A DNA stretch of 64,000 nucleotides from Crotalaria pallida (GCA_037953625.1 CM075655.1:80999501-81063500), one strand, 5' to 3'; shown: positions 25,491 through 38,735, counted from the stretch's first letter. Translations and numbers: made by a program. Notes: generated from the letters alone by a model not told the origin.

Positions 25491-25534
25491 CTACTTCAAT
25501 AAGAGAAGGCACAATAGAAGAGTTAGTGCATGTG
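25491..25534 (+). pseudogene. SIRE-type copia, piece B
   Basis: The 44 bp between the solo LTR and the gypsy element. Its frame (SIREGTIEELVH) joins pieces A and C. The two host-element breakpoints are only 39 bp apart in the original copia. Confidence 0.8.
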
Positions 25535-26582
25535 TGATCGAAGCCGTACCCGATCAAAATAAAAGGGGTTTAATTTTGTAGTACTAGGAAGGTGATCCTA
25601 GGTCGTTTCCCAGCGAATATCGGTCTAGGCAAAGTATCAAACACGTAGTGTGCAGTAAAATGGGGTTTTTTTTTGTGTGTATCAGATGTGAAGAACAAAC
25701 ACAAAACAGAATATTAAAACTAAGCAAATCAGAAGCAAAAGCGGGCAAACCCCTTTGGCTACGTACACTACTCAATCCTAGCTCACTAAAGATCGATTCC
25801 TCTCCTCTCCTCTGTCCAACTCGTGACAACCAAATACTAAGTGAAAATTTAGTTATCACTCCAAACCCTAACTTCTAATTAAGCATCAGAAACCAGAATT
25901 GGAGTTTTTACGAGTTAATACAAATTAAGCATTTATATTCATGTATTATCTCTACGAAATGGAATTAAGCAAACCACTACACATTGATAAACATGAAAAC
26001 AAAGGAGAGAAAACGAAATTGCATTAATAACAAGAGCTCAAGAGTAGATAATACAATACCAAAGGGATTAACCCTTGAAATTAGCCTTCCATGGTCATAA
26101 ATCAAGAAAAATGAGTAGAAATGGGGAAGAACAAAACCCTAGCAGGCACCACCACTTGGGAGAGCCAACAGAGAAGTTCTAACCTAGAGAGAGAGTGAGA
26201 AATCTGAAATGGGAGTGTGTTCTCTTGTTTACACGAATTTCCCTTCCTTTTAGTCACAAAATGGGCCTAAAACATGGGCCCAAGTCCTAAGAAACACTAT
26301 TCTGAAAATTATAACTAAAAAGGGACCTAAATGCAAAATACAATCTTCACTTCAATACTTCAATCTTCATTTCCAAAATGCCCAAAGTGTCCTTGTGCCA
26401 AATATGACCTGAAAATAGAAATAGAATTAATTAGGCTAAATGATCCCAAATTAAACAATATTCGGAATTAGTCCAATAAATTCTAAATCACTAAATCAAG
26501 CTAAACAATGTCAAATGGGCAACAAGTATCAATAATAGGAGTAAAATAATGCAAGAAATAATGGGAAATAAAATGCTCATCA
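25535..26582 (-). mobile_element. 3' LTR of the Athila/Tat-type gypsy element
   Basis: 1,048 bp from TGATCG at 25535 to CTCATCA at 26582, the same length as the right LTR. The outer flank is ATGTG (25530-25534), matching 40491-40495. The two LTRs differ by roughly 3% by eye, so this insertion is older than the LARD-like one. Confidence 0.93.
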
Positions 26583-26596
26583 AATACCCCCACACT
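26583..26596 (-). promoter_or_regulatory. Polypurine tract of the Athila/Tat-type element
   Basis: The minus strand reads AGTGTGGGGGTATT immediately before the TGATGAGC head of the 3' LTR. It is the expected plus-strand primer. Confidence 0.8.
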
Positions 26597-28049
26597 TATC
26601 CTTTTGTACTCCTGGGCAAAACCAAAAGATAGGACTATGAAGATCAATATGCACCAAAGTGAATCATGCAACAAGATGACTACAACTAAGAAATGCAAAC
26701 CTAAGAGATTACATACTTCACAATGAATTCTAGGAAATGCAAAGAAATGGGCAAACTCAAGCACACAAAATGGTTAAGGATCAAAGAGTCAAAGCATCCG
26801 TGAACATCATCCAATTACTTCAAGTATGCAAAGAAACCAATGACATCAAGAGGATAGTCACAAAGATGATAGAAATTCACAAGGATCACTCAAAAGTGTT
26901 TACACTCAAGTGTTTGGGGTTAATCATTATTTACACTCAAGGCACACCATGAAAAACAAACACAACCATAAGCTTGACAAGCCTCTAACATCAACTATCA
27001 ACACACATGCACAAAATGATCAAAAGGTCTTTTTAGGGTTGTAATGGGGCCAAGGACAAGGTAGGATAAAAATATGGGAATGTAGCTAAAACCAAGGGAA
27101 TAGAGGAGCAATGAGGAATAAGTAAAAAGTAAGCAAAATCCACCCCAAAATCAACAACCACTAATTCCAATCCTCTTTGCCTCAACAACCTTTTATTCAC
27201 TTTTTTTTTCTTTTTCTTTTTGCATTTTTTTTATTTTTGTCTTCTATTTTTTTTTAGAGATATACAAAAAGAAAAGAAGAAACAACACAAATGGCATGAA
27301 GATGAAGCCATAACTACAACAACCAATGAGGCAAAACCAAGAACTCAACCAATTGAAGCATAGAGCACACTTCTTACCTAATACCCATTCCCAAAACAAT
27401 GCCAAAGCTCCAAAATTTCCTAAGGTTAGGACAATCATGGTTTTTCAGTCATAGGCTTGTAATGAGCTAAAGAACAAGGAAAGGGATAAAAAGGCTCAAA
27501 GGGGCTAGCAAAGAATACATTCATTCAAGGTAGGCTCATATGGCTAGTAGGTTATTAAAGAAAGAAAGTGCCTAAATCATTTCAAAATGTGCATGAGAAA
27601 TCAAGTATCAACAAGAGTCAAGTCAAGTTCTATAGTGCAAGTAATCCTGAGTGCAATCACACATGAAAGAAAATTAGGTGGCATATATAGCAATCCACCC
27701 ACAATTAAGGCTCAAATCCTCACAAAAGGGACAATCTATCACAGTGTTACCACCTCTTAATTATCAAAAGCAACTTTGCACACAGAAATGCATGAATTCA
27801 GACACAATATACCAAGACTCTACTAAAATGAAGCTAGCATGTAAGAAAATTGCCCAAAAACTAAGCAAAACCCAAAAAAAAAAATTCAAAGCAAAAGTAT
27901 GCAACCTAAACTAGTCTCCCCCCACAATTAAATCACACATTGTCCTCAATGTAAAACAACCAGAAAATCCAGACAGATATACCAGCCAGCAGATATAGAC
28001 AAGTGCAATAAAAAGAGTAAGGAAGGAGAAAAGAAAACTCCCTAAGTCA
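26597..28049 (-). other. 3' untranslated part of the Athila/Tat-type element
   Basis: About 1.45 kb between the end of pol and the PPT. In Athila relatives an env-like ORF can lie here. I see no ORF with a membrane segment or other domain on the minus strand, only A-rich and T-rich runs. Confidence 0.6.
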
Positions 28050-29298
28050 TGGTGGGTCAAAAGTGGGGTCGACCAAAGAGGCCTCCTCCACAGGTGCATC
28101 ATCCAAAGTAGGGGTGGTGAGGAAGGGCTTGAGTCAATGTCCATTAACTTTGAAGCTCTTGTCCGTGGACTCACTTCTAATCTCCACAGTTCTATAAGGA
28201 AACACCTGAGTGACAATAAATGGTCCAATCCACTTGGAGCGGAGCTTTCCACTCATGAGACCAAGCCGAGAGTTGTAGAGCAACACTTTCTGGCCAACTG
28301 AGAACTCCTTTCTAGAAATTGAGCTATCATGGAGCTTTTTGGTCTTCTCCTTGTAGAACTTAGAGTTCTCATAGGCCTCCAACCAGATCTCATCCAACTC
28401 ACTCAACTGAAGCTTCCTTTGCTCACCCGCCAGATCAAGGTCCAAGTTGCACTGCTTCACTGCCCAGTATGCACGGTGCTCAATCTCCACAGGTAGGTGG
28501 CATGCCTTACCAAAGACAACCCGATAGGGTGACATCCCTATGGGTGCCTTGTAGGCGGTCCGATGTGCCCAAAGAACATCCTCCAATCTTGTGCTCCAAT
28601 CTTTCCTATTCGGGCGCACCATCTTCTCCAAGATCCTCTTAATCTCTCTATTTGAAATCTCAGCTTGCCTATTGGTTTGGGGGTGATATGGTGTGGAAAA
28701 TTTGTGCACAACCCCATACTTCTTGAGCAAGGCTTGCATGGATCTGTTGCAGAAGTGGGTGCCCTGATCACTGACTATGGCTCTGGGTATGCCAAACCTG
28801 CAAAATATGTGAGACCTAACAAAATCCACAACAACCGCAGAGTCATTAGTCTGGGTGGCTTTAGCTTCCACCCATTTGGACACATAGTCCACAGCAAGCA
28901 AAATAAAATGAAAACCAAAAGAGATAAGGAAAAGGGCCCATGAAGTCTATACCTCAGACATCAAACACCTCACAGAACAACATAGGTTGTTGAGGTCTCC
29001 AAGAAAGTGTGCCTCCTGCTATTTGACATTGCTCACATGAGCTGCAAATGTTGCTTGCATCCTTGAAGATGGTAGGCCAATAAAATCCAGAATCCAACAC
29101 CTTTCGTGTTGTCCTTTGAGTCCCAAGGTGGCCTCCAACTGGTGAAGCATGGCAAAACTGGAGAATCGATTGGATCTCATGATCTGGAATGCACCTGCGA
29201 ATGACCTGATCACTGCAAAAACGGCACAAATAGGGGTTATCCCATACATAATACTTGGCATCGCTCTTTAATTTGTCTCTTTGAGCTTTGGATGCCAA
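28050..29298 (-). pseudogene. Integrase of the Athila/Tat-type gypsy element
   Basis: Starts with an HHCC zinc-binding region (H..GGH...CSSCEQC) in the 28954-29298 frame. The catalytic core follows: GIDFMGPF near 28940, then VSDQGTHF, then the SNREIKRIL segment carrying the Glu, giving the D-D-E set. The C-terminal part reads KWIGPFIV. The two frames are joined by a frameshift near 28920. A TGA at 28134-28136 replaces the expected codon after VNGH, with about 27 further in-frame residues to about 28052. The enzyme would integrate element cDNA; this copy is disabled. Confidence 0.88.
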
Positions 29299-29428
29299 GG
29301 TAGGAAAAACAGAAGCAACCAGATAATTAACAATGTTTGCAAACCAAGGAGTTTGGGGAGAGGGATGGGAAACATGTAAAGATAAAAGCTGCTCATCCAG
29401 GAAGTCATCCCGGATAGGAAATGCATCC

Positions 29429-29700
29429 TCATATCTCTCTCTCTATCCTGCTCAAGTGGTCTGCGACAAGGTTATGCGCACCACTCCGATCCTGAATCTC
29501 AAGATCAAACTCCTGGAGGAGCAACATCCACCTAATCAACCTAGGTTTGGAATCTGTCTTTTTCAAAAGATACTTCAGAGCAGCATGATCAGTGTACACT
29601 ACAACCTTAGAACCAAGCAAATATGATCTAAACTTGTCAAGTGCAAAAACAATAGCCAAAAGTTCTTTTTCAGTTGTTGTATAATTAACCTGTGCTACAT
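29429..29700 (-). pseudogene. RNase H of the Athila/Tat-type element
   Basis: Begins with TTEKELLAIVFALDKFRSYL and continues through the YTDHAALKYL motif to GAHNLVADHLSR, as in plant gypsy RNase H. It is out of frame with the reverse transcriptase upstream because of an apparent single-base loss near 29705 (the expected YASRIL becomes YALGF and a stop). Confidence 0.88.
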
Positions 29701-31317
29701 CTAAAATCCTAGAGCATAATAAATCACATGCGACAGCTTACCAACCCTTTGGGAGAGAACTGCTCCCAAAGCATAATTTGAAGCATCAGTCATGAGCTCA
29801 AATGGGAGGGTCCAATCAGGTGGTTGGATGATGGGGGTGGTGGTCAGTGCTTTCTTCAATTCATCAAATGCCCTCTTGCATTGGTCTTCAAATTCCCATG
29901 GGGCATCCTTTTGAAGCAGCTTGGATAGAGGAAGGGCAATGTTGCTGAAGTTTTGAATGAACCTACGGTAGAAACCTGCATGGCCAAGAAAAGAACGCAC
30001 CTCTCGCACGCAATAGGGGAAAGGCAAATGTGATATTACATGCAGGTTAGCAGGGTCAACTTCTATACCCTTGTGCGAAACAATGTGCCCTAAGACTATA
30101 CCTTGTTCTACCATGAAGTGGCATTTTTCAAAATTCAAGACAAGGTTAGTCTCAATGCACCTGTTAAGCACCTTAGTCAAATTATCAAGACATGCATCAA
30201 ATGAGGAGCCATAAACACTAAAATCATCCATGAAGACCTCTATGCAATGCTCGAGCAAGTCAGCAAAAACACTCATCATACATCTTTGAAATGTGGCATG
30301 AGTATTGCATAGGCCAAAAGGCATCTTCCTATATGCAAATGTGCCAAAAGGACAGGTAAATGTGGTCTTATGTTGGTCCTCTGGTGTAATATAAATTTGA
30401 AAATAACCAGAGAAACCATCTAAGAAGCAATAATGAGATTTACCTGTCAGGCGCTCCAACATCTGATCAACGAAGAGGAGAAGGAAATGATCTTTGCGAG
30501 TCGCCTGGTTGAGCTTTCTGTAATCAATGCAGACTCTTCAACTGTTCTGCACCCTAGTAGGAATGAGCTCATCCCTTTCATTTTTGACAACTGTGACACC
30601 AGACTTCTTGGGGACAACTTGCACCGGGCTCACCCAAGTGCTATCTGAAATTGGGTAGATGATACCCGCTTGGAGCAGCTTGGTGACCTCTTTCTTAACC
30701 ACATCAAGAATCTGAGGGTTCAACCGCCTTTGGGGTTGTCTCACTGGTTTAGCCCCATCCTCCAACAAAATGCGGTTCATGCACATGGAGGGGCTAATTC
30801 CAGGAATATCCGCTAAAGTCCATCCAATTGCCCTCTTGTTCTTTCTTATCACATCCAGCAGTTTCTCCTCTTGATCAACAGAAAGTGAGGTAGAGATGAT
30901 CACTGGGAGTTTCTGCTCATCCTCCAAGTAAGCATATTTGAGACGAGGAGGGAGGGGCTTCAGGTCCAATGAGGGTGCCTGTACAATAGATGGAACTAAA
31001 GGGACAACAGAAATGGATTCTGCTGCCTGCACTTGAATAAGTGAATCAGACTCATGCATAACAGATATGGGGTTAGGGTTAGCATAATCTGAATCTATAA
31101 CATATGAATCATCAGATGCAGTAGCAGAGTCTAAAAACTGAGCTATTTCAATGCATGCGGTGCACCATCCAGAATTAGTGCATGATGGACAAGTAAATGA
31201 ATTAGTGAAAGATGGCAATTCAAAATCATGATGCAAAAAGTCAAGCATATGCTCATCTATCAACTCATCAAGCAGGTCCACATGAAAAACAGAGTGATCC
31301 TCAGGAAAATGTTTCAT
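29701..31317 (-). pseudogene. Reverse transcriptase of the Athila/Tat-type element
   Basis: The N-terminal part (30538-31317) leads from a linker into SPVQVVPKKSGVTVV and ends at a TGA near 30538 that replaces the Trp of the conserved WRVCIDYRKLN. The same frame resumes through 29701-30462 with MLERLTGKSHYCFLDGFSG, RKMPFGLCN and the catalytic FMDDFSVYG. Except for the nonsense change the domain is well preserved. It would copy element RNA into DNA. Confidence 0.9.
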
Positions 31318-31335
31318 AGCATGGAAAGTGTCAAA

Positions 31336-31569
31336 TCAGATCACACTGCCATCAAACTTCATGGAAAGTGAACCTGCATGCACATCTATCTTGGTTCGGG
31401 CTGTTTTCAAAAATGGCCTCCCCAAAATAATAGGAACAACATTACGGGGGGAGTCATCTTCCATATAAAGTATGTAAAAATCAGCAGGGAAGATCAGCTC
31501 TTCAACCCGAACCAAGACATCCTCTATCAAACCTGCGGGGTGGGCAGTACTTCTATTTGCCAATTGAAT
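31336..31569 (-). pseudogene. Protease C-terminal half, Athila/Tat-type element
   Basis: Reads VIQLANRSTAHPAGLIEDVLV, DFYILYMEDD and PIILGRPFLKTARTKIDVH, the second half of the aspartic protease. The first half lies at 37158-37300 on the other side of a solo LTR, which split the domain. Confidence 0.85.
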
Positions 31570-31574
31570 CACCA

Positions 31575-34500
31575 TGTAACACCCCGCATTTTCCCGTGCA
31601 GGCATAAACGAATTCGTTTAAAACTAAAACGTTGAAATTTTGTTTTCTAAAAAGGGTTTTCCCAAAGAAGATGATTTCTCTATAAAATAAATTTGCATTT
31701 TTGGATATTCATGAACCTTGAAAATGTGTTTTTTATAATCTTTGGGGTTGATTTGTAAAATTTAATTTGGAAACTAAAAAGGACGAAATTTTTAGAAATA
31801 ATAATTTTTGGAAGCTAACGACTCTAAAGAGTTTTGTCTTTTGGAAATTTTTCATTTGCATGGAAGTTTGATTTTTGGAGACTTTAAATTATGTGCATAG
31901 ATGATCATTTTACTTAAAAAGGCCTAAATTCTCTTTATAATAAAATATGTTCTTGTAGGAAATTAAATCTATTTCTATTCCATGAAATCAATTTATGATG
32001 GGTGCTCAATGTACTATATGAATATTGCTTGAAAAATGAAAGTGTGTTTGTGTGTGTGTGAATGATACTACGGCCTTGTGTGTGTGTGTGTGTTTGTGCA
32101 TATGATCTTTGAAAATGCTTGCATAAGTTACATGAATTGATGATCATAGGGTTTTGAATAAATGAAGGTAGAAAATAAAAATGAAATTTGCATGATGTGT
32201 GTGCATGTGTGTGATGCTACGGTGAGGAGAGTGTGTGTGTGTTGGGGTAGATTCTTGAGTTTGGGGAAGCGAAATACTTGGAAGGCTTAGAAGCCAACAA
32301 GTGGATTAGAAGAGTGGAAAATGGGAGTTTGAAATGACTAAGCATGATGAAGCCTAGCCCTAGACTATGCACTATGCACCCCTTTGATGGAACCCTTCCC
32401 ATGCAAACTTTGAATAACCCAAAACTACCCTCCCACTTAGTGCCTTGGCCGAAACCCATTCCATGGGAAAAAGAGGTAATTTCGGTGCCCTTATATTCAA
32501 CCATGCCTTAGTTCATTTCCTTACTTTCCTTCATTTCTTTCACAAACACAACTCAAACACTTCCTAAGGAACCAACACATCCTTAGAAAAGAATAGAGAG
32601 GAGAGAAGAGAGGGGGGTGGCCGTGAGTGACACGAAGAAGGAGGAAGGAGATTTGGAGCAAGACCTTGGATTTAGAAAGCAAGAACCCTAGAAGCTAGAA
32701 GACTCAATTTCGTGGTAGGTTATTTAAGGATCAAGGAGAAAACCATGAGAATTAGGATTTTCTTTTGGTCTTGTAATTTTTCCTTCTTTTCTTTCCATTG
32801 CATGTTTATTTTCATAACTTGAGAGATGAGTGCAAGCATGATCTAGACTTTATCATGGACTTTTATATTGGTTTGTAAATATGTGAACATTATGGACCCT
32901 TAAAGCTTCGGTTATGGCTTCATTAGGTAGTTCATCATGATTTTCTAAACCAACCTCTAAAGGGATCCAACTCACTACTTGATATTTTTATAAAAACTAA
33001 AATGAAACCCCTTGCATGTTGATTCTTTCTTCCAAATATCGTGACCTATGAGGCTTTTATTGAAAGGACTTGGTGAATGATTTATGATCTAGGTTGATTG
33101 GTAACAAAGTGAGGAAGTTATGCCTTGCATGTTGACCTTTTTGTTCTGAAACCGTGATCTATATGTACATATGTGAATGTTTGATTAACAACTTCATGAT
33201 CCAAGTTTATTTGAGAAGATAATAGGAATTTTTAGCTTTGCATGTTGATTTGTAATGATTTTTGGTTGATCTTGCATATGTGCATGTTTTAATCCATGTG
33301 TGTGTTAACTCAAATTAAGAATTTTGAGGTTTGCATGTCAAATTTCCCAGAAAAGAAATTAAGTCCTCCTATATATATGCTACGGCCTAGTAGGAATAAT
33401 AGGGTAATGGTCTTTAAAATGATTTTCTTATGAACATGATTTGATTTAAATACTTGGTTTAAATTTGTGGTATTGATATGAAGGCCATTCGGCCATGAGT
33501 GCTAAAAATGTATTGATGCATGATTTTTAGGTGCATGTGTGTATTAGGAATGGGCTTAGTGGCCTTAAGTCCATGCATGCCAATCTTTTTAGGAGATCAA
33601 GTCATAAACCATGTTTCTATTTAAGAAAAATTATAAGTTTGAGTTTTGCTAAAAATCTAAGGAATCTCATGATGGCTTATGCATGTTGGTGTGATATAGT
33701 TTGCTTTAATTGACTTTAGTGCATTGAAAATTGAATTAAGATTTTGTCCTATGCATGCTAGTATTCGGTCTTGAGATAGAAAGTAGGAAAGTGTGTTTAA
33801 TCATTATTTGGATTGCATTTAGACCAAGGTTAGCCTCATTAAGGAACCTAAAAGACGTACACATGAAGTAATTTGTGGTTGTGATTATTACCTTGAATTA
33901 AATTGATAATAATGAAAATGAAACGTGTTGAATGCTTCTATGATGCTCACGGTTTGGTCTTGAAAGAAATAAAATCATTCCATGGTTTTATGTCTTTGAA
34001 GGTGTGTAGCATTTTGCAAGATTTTACTTGAGGTAATTCGGTTTTGTGTGTTTAGGATCTTAGAAGGACTTTCTTTTGAAATGACTATGGAGAGTGGCTA
34101 CCTTATGTGTGTATGCTATTTTATATTTGATGAAGTGATGTGTTAAATTTCTTTCTTCTTTTCGGTTTAGGGCTGAAAATAAATAAATTGATTTTCATAA
34201 TGTGATTCTATGATTTCAAGGTTTAGAAATTATTAATAATTAGGAATTGTTGAGTATAGACAATTCGGTTTTGCCATGATCTAATTAAGAAATAAGATTA
34301 AATTATCTTTTGGTGCATAATTGAATTTGTGTGTTAGTGTTGTAATTTAATTAACTGTTTTCTTAAACCTACGTGTGTTTTGCAATAAGTGAATGATGAA
34401 TGTTTTGGATTTTACGAACTAGCTAATGGAGTTCTAGAGTCTTATCCTTAATTCTTGCATTCGATAAGTGTTTTAACCTAACATTTTCAATTAAGGAAGT

Positions 34501-37152
34501 TTATTTGAATAAAAGAGTGTTTTTGAATTGTTTTCAAAGATTTTCTTAAGAACTGTTTTAATCATGAATTTGAATTGAATTCGGAAATCTTGGATAATGA
34601 TAACAAGTTTTCAAAAGAGATATTGTTTTCAAAACAAGCTAAAAGAATGTATTGAATCATTTCTAATGCACGGGAAAATGTCTTAGTTGAGCGACGGACG
34701 AAAGGATAAGAGGCAAGGAGAGATGATCGAGAAACCTTGGAGAGCTATAGGACGTTCGTCATTGAGGTGAGAGAGGGGCTTATCCTAAAGACGTCGTGGT
34801 AATTAGGTAACATATTAAGACGTCCAATCATCTCAAAGATTGGACTCCAACCTCATTTAGCGTAGTGGTGTACGTGATAGCGCTTGTCTGATTGGTTTAG
34901 CTATCCACCCGAACGACTGAGATTGGTTTATCTAAAGTATTATTATGTTTCCTGCTTGGTTATGCTGAATTATCTTGTGCTTTGTTTATTCGCGAAACGT
35001 ATGTGATATTGTTGGGAGTTATTTGATGGAGCGTTGATAATTAAGTTATGTAAGTAACGAACTAAGAATGAAAAGCAAAGATTAATGAATCCGAACTATG
35101 AGAGTGAATAAGGGAGAGAGGCAAGTAATGAGGAGATTGAATTGTGAGAGAAGTAAATAGTAATTGGAAATTAGAACGAACGAGAGGAGTTACTGATGCG
35201 GCTGAGCCAAATGGGCAAGGAAAGATACCAGTGATGCTGCTGAATCACCATTGGCAAGGAGAACAATGATGGCGCGCTGAGTTTCAGTTGGCTTGAAATA
35301 GTGATGCTCATGAGAGCAATGTGCTGTGATGTGAGAAAGAGAAAGATGATGCAATGATGATTGTGATGATTCAAGTGATGCTATGTGAGTATTAGGGGGG
35401 ATTAGATGCGTACGATTAGCGATCGGGTCTCATTGAAGGGATGCACCAAGGATGGGCCGATCATTAGGACTAAGTCGTAATTTAAAATCTTTAAAAGACT
35501 ATTAAAAGACATTTATAAATGCGGTGAGACAAGAGTGTCGAATCGAAGTAGTGGAGAGGAAGGAACGATAAGTATCTTCGGATACTTAGGACGAGATTGC
35601 ATTAGGGGAGGACGATGACGGTGAAAAGTCAAGAAGTCTAGAATATGTTTCTAGGCAGAACGAACTCCACAAGTGGCACACTAACGTGGTGGGGACTGGG
35701 TCTAATGCCGTGGCAAGTTCTGCGGGCCCACTAGAAACATACTGTCACCCCCTAGATTGCAAATCGAGAACAGTGAGAGGGACTGGAACGGGGCATTGTG
35801 TTTTGCCACTGCGTGGACAGTGAGCCTTAATGTTATTGATTTGATTTGAGGACGAGATCCTCCTGGTCTGGGACCATTATGTATTGTGACAGCTGTCGTG
35901 CCCTCGTGGTAAAGGTCCTGTACTCCTGTTTACTTCCGACTAGGTTGGGAGGTTGACCGAGGAGATGTAGACGAGTGTGAGCACAATGATGTTTCCCCCT
36001 CATCATTGATGCTAATCTAATTGATAAGACTTAATAACCAAGATATTCCAAGGATATTTGTGATGATGATTAAAATAATAATGATAATGAAAATGCTAAA
36101 AACCAAGAGTGGAAGTGGATAGGGCTACCCTTGAAACGTTTGATGAGTTTGAGGAAAGGAGAGAGAATGGAAGAAAAGTATCATGGTGAAGGATGCGATT
36201 GTCTTGAGCTTGCAAATACTGAAATGAGTAATTGGGTGATTATGTAAGGGTACATCATGATGATTATATATGTTGTTTTGATTTACCTTATGTTACTGTT
36301 GGATTTATGTTTGTCTTTGTATTTATTTTGTCTTAATATTTACCTAATATAATCCCACATAGTCGACATTGCCGTTTTGGGTTGCTCACTCTCTCTACTC
36401 TATCTATTCCGTCTTGTGTAAAATCGTACGGGTTTAGATGGCCAATATGGTACGATACCAGCAGTTGCAGGAGATAGGAGCGACTCCCAGAAGAGGCGCC
36501 AACAACATTATGTCTGTTCTCGAGATGTTCTACATAACGATTCCGCGTAGAAGAGCTGAGTTACAGTTAGCAGAAGAGGAGGCTGCTGCAGAGGAGGAGA
36601 CGGATTGTGAGGATGACGATGCTGAGGTGGAGCTTACTAGGGTCGTAGAGGAGGAGGATCCTGACCTCTGGTCTGACGAGGATGCAGAGGTGTACTCTAG
36701 CGACGAGAGCTGGATCATTAGTCCTGAGGAGTTACAGATGGATGATGACGAGTGGTATGGCAGATTTGGAAAGCAAGATTAGGGAAGGATTTAGGAATAT
36801 GACTAGGGAGTAGGTAATTTCCCCTTTGAGTATGTAATTACCCATGAGTTCTTAGCAACCTGGTCCTGCTGTAACCCCAACAATTTAATCTTTGTATGTA
36901 TGTTTTGACATGAAATCAAATGGGCTATTCTATTCTAGATAATGTTTTGGATGGTGAGTTTCAAAGCGTAATGTCTTGTGACATTCCGGTTTGGGACTTG
37001 AAAGAGTCGGTGCAACTTCAGAACATGAGTATGAAACTATGTTTTGTAAATAAGAGATGTTCTCAGTTTGTACACTACTCATCAAAAAAAATGGCCCCTA
37101 ATTTTCACTCAAAATGACTATGGTTTTCAAGTTACCAAATCGGGGTGTTACA
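31575..37152 (+). mobile_element. 5.6 kb solo LTR nested in the gypsy element
   Basis: Starts TGTAACACCCCGC at 31575 and ends GGGGTGTTACA at 37152. It is flanked by the perfect duplication CACCA (31570-31574 and 37153-37157). Both ends and much of the body resemble the reverse complement of the LARD-like LTR at 5225-11328, so it is the same long-LTR family in plus orientation, more diverged and lacking an interior. It interrupts the protease of the host element, so it came later. CA/GT-rich microsatellite stretches lie near 32040-32095. One acidic ORF is listed separately. Confidence 0.95.
36438..36782 (+). CDS. Acidic 114-residue ORF near the 3' end of the solo LTR
   Basis: Sense to the LTR, starting MANMVRYQQLQEIGATP. 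A short basic/neutral N-terminal part (about residues 1-40) is followed by a Glu/Asp-rich region with AEEEAAAEEETDCEDDD and EEEDPDLWSDEDAEVYSS, ending DDDEWYGRFGKQD. I recognise no family. It ends 370 bp before the LTR end. An acidic ORF at the same distance from the LTR end occurs in the related fragment at 48900-49955, which argues against pure chance. Expression is unproven; it may be non-coding. Confidence 0.35.
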   Translation: MANMVRYQQLQEIGATPRRGANNIMSVLEMFYITIPRRRAELQLAEEEAAAEEETDCEDDDAEVELTRVVEEEDPDLWSDEDAEVYSSDESWIISPEELQMDDDEWYGRFGKQD

Positions 37153-37157
37153 CACCA

Positions 37158-38735
37158 CACTCGTAGGTTGAAGAGGTCCAAGAGAAAGAGACTTAAAAAC
37201 AGACATAGGCATGACATTTACGGATGCTCCTAAATCTAGCATGGCATTTTCAAACTTAACATTGCCTATGATGCAAGGTATGGAGAAAGTTCCAGGATCC
37301 TTACATTTTTCAGGAATGTGAGGGATAGGTTTACCTATGAGAGCGGAGACATTCCTTCCCATGCTTATCCTCTCATTGTCCTTGAGTCTTCTCTTATGAG
37401 TGCACAACTCCTTAAGGAACTTTGCATACCTTGGAATCTGTTTTATTGCATCAAGAAGGGGTATGTTGACTTCCACCTTCCTGAATGTGTCAAGAATATC
37501 CTTGTCCACCTCTTCCACCCTTTTGTTTTGAGGCACTCTTGGTGGGAATGGAAGAGGAACGGGAGGAGGTTGTAGACCAAAAGCAGGGCTTGTGGTTGAA
37601 GTTGAGGAAGGTTGAGTTGGATGATTCTCCTTGGTGCTAGCATGCTCACCTTCATCTACCACTTGACTCTTCCCTTTAGAGGAAGCTAGAGCATCATTGT
37701 TGAGGCGAGGTTGTGGTGTGGGTGTGACAATTTGCTTTCCTGACCTCAGGTTGATGGCACTCACATTCTGATTTTGAGGGTTGATCACCGTTTGGGATGA
37801 CAACTTGTCAGAATTTTGAGATTGCAAGTTGTTGAGAGAAGTTGCCATTTGACCCATCTGATTTGTCAGAGTCTGAATGGATGCCTCTTGTCTCTGAATG
37901 GATGCTCTAGTCTGTTGTTGAAATTGGAGATTTTGCATGGTCATTTGCCTCACTAACTCCTCCAAGGTAGGTTGGCTGGATGGAGGGGCTGATGGTGCAG
38001 GATGAACCACTTGCTTTTGTTGTTGCCTTTGCTGCTGGATTGGAGGAGGTACATATGGTGGTCTACTCGGTCCAGCGGTGTTCTGAAATGGAACATTAGG
38101 AGAAGGTTGCTGTTGATCAGACCACTTCAGGTTAGGATGGTTCCTCCATCCAGGGTTGTATCTATTGTAAGAGAGGTCATGATTGTGCTGTTGTGGGCCT
38201 CTTTTGTTGTATATGTTGGCCGCATAGGCCTCGGGTTGGTCACCACTGGTCATCGGTTGTTGCTGCTGAAGGAAAGGGCATTGCATATGTGGGGTGCTCA
38301 ATGGATGTGCATATGCCACACACTCTAGCAGGAAGTACCATCTTTTTCTGATTGACAGCCAATTGTGTGACCAATGTTGTTAGAGAATCATTTTTCTGCT
38401 CAAGCTTCTCAACCTTGCCCGAGTCTGCACCAACATCATTCACATCCCTCACAACTATTGCATCACTGTTGCCTCTTGCATGGAATTGCTGATAGTTGGA
38501 AGCCATTTTCTCAATTTTGCTCCTGGCTTGTAAGGGTGTCATATCTCCCAATGTACCACCACTTGCAGCATCTACCATGTTTCTCTCCATAAAGTTGAGA
38601 CCCTCATAAAAGTACTGGATGAGAAGCTGCTCTGATATTTGATGGTGGGGACAGGAAGCACACAACCTCTTGAATCTCTCCCAATATTCACAGAGACTCT
38701 CTCCACGTTGTTGCCTAATACCAGAGATTTCCTTC
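37158..38735 (-). pseudogene. Gag C-terminal part and protease start, Athila/Tat-type
   Basis: On the minus strand the 38240-38665 frame carries gag (CASCPHHQISEQLLIQYFYEGL) and a degraded zinc-knuckle-like CGICTSIEHPTYAM whose last Cys is Met. A frameshift near 38250 leads into the 37153-38319 frame: a Gln/Pro-rich stretch, NVSAINLRSGKQ, then the protease active site MLDLGASVNVMP. The solo LTR cuts the protease just after LQPTSVV. Confidence 0.85.

Noticed and set aside
27911..28252. 113-residue ORF as an env-like gene of the gypsy element
   Set aside because: It overlaps the integrase end in another frame and has only one hydrophobic stretch; likely a shadow.
36530..36718. Serine-rich minus-strand ORF
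   Set aside because: Antisense shadow of the acidic ORF; Glu/Asp codon runs read as Ser on the other strand.
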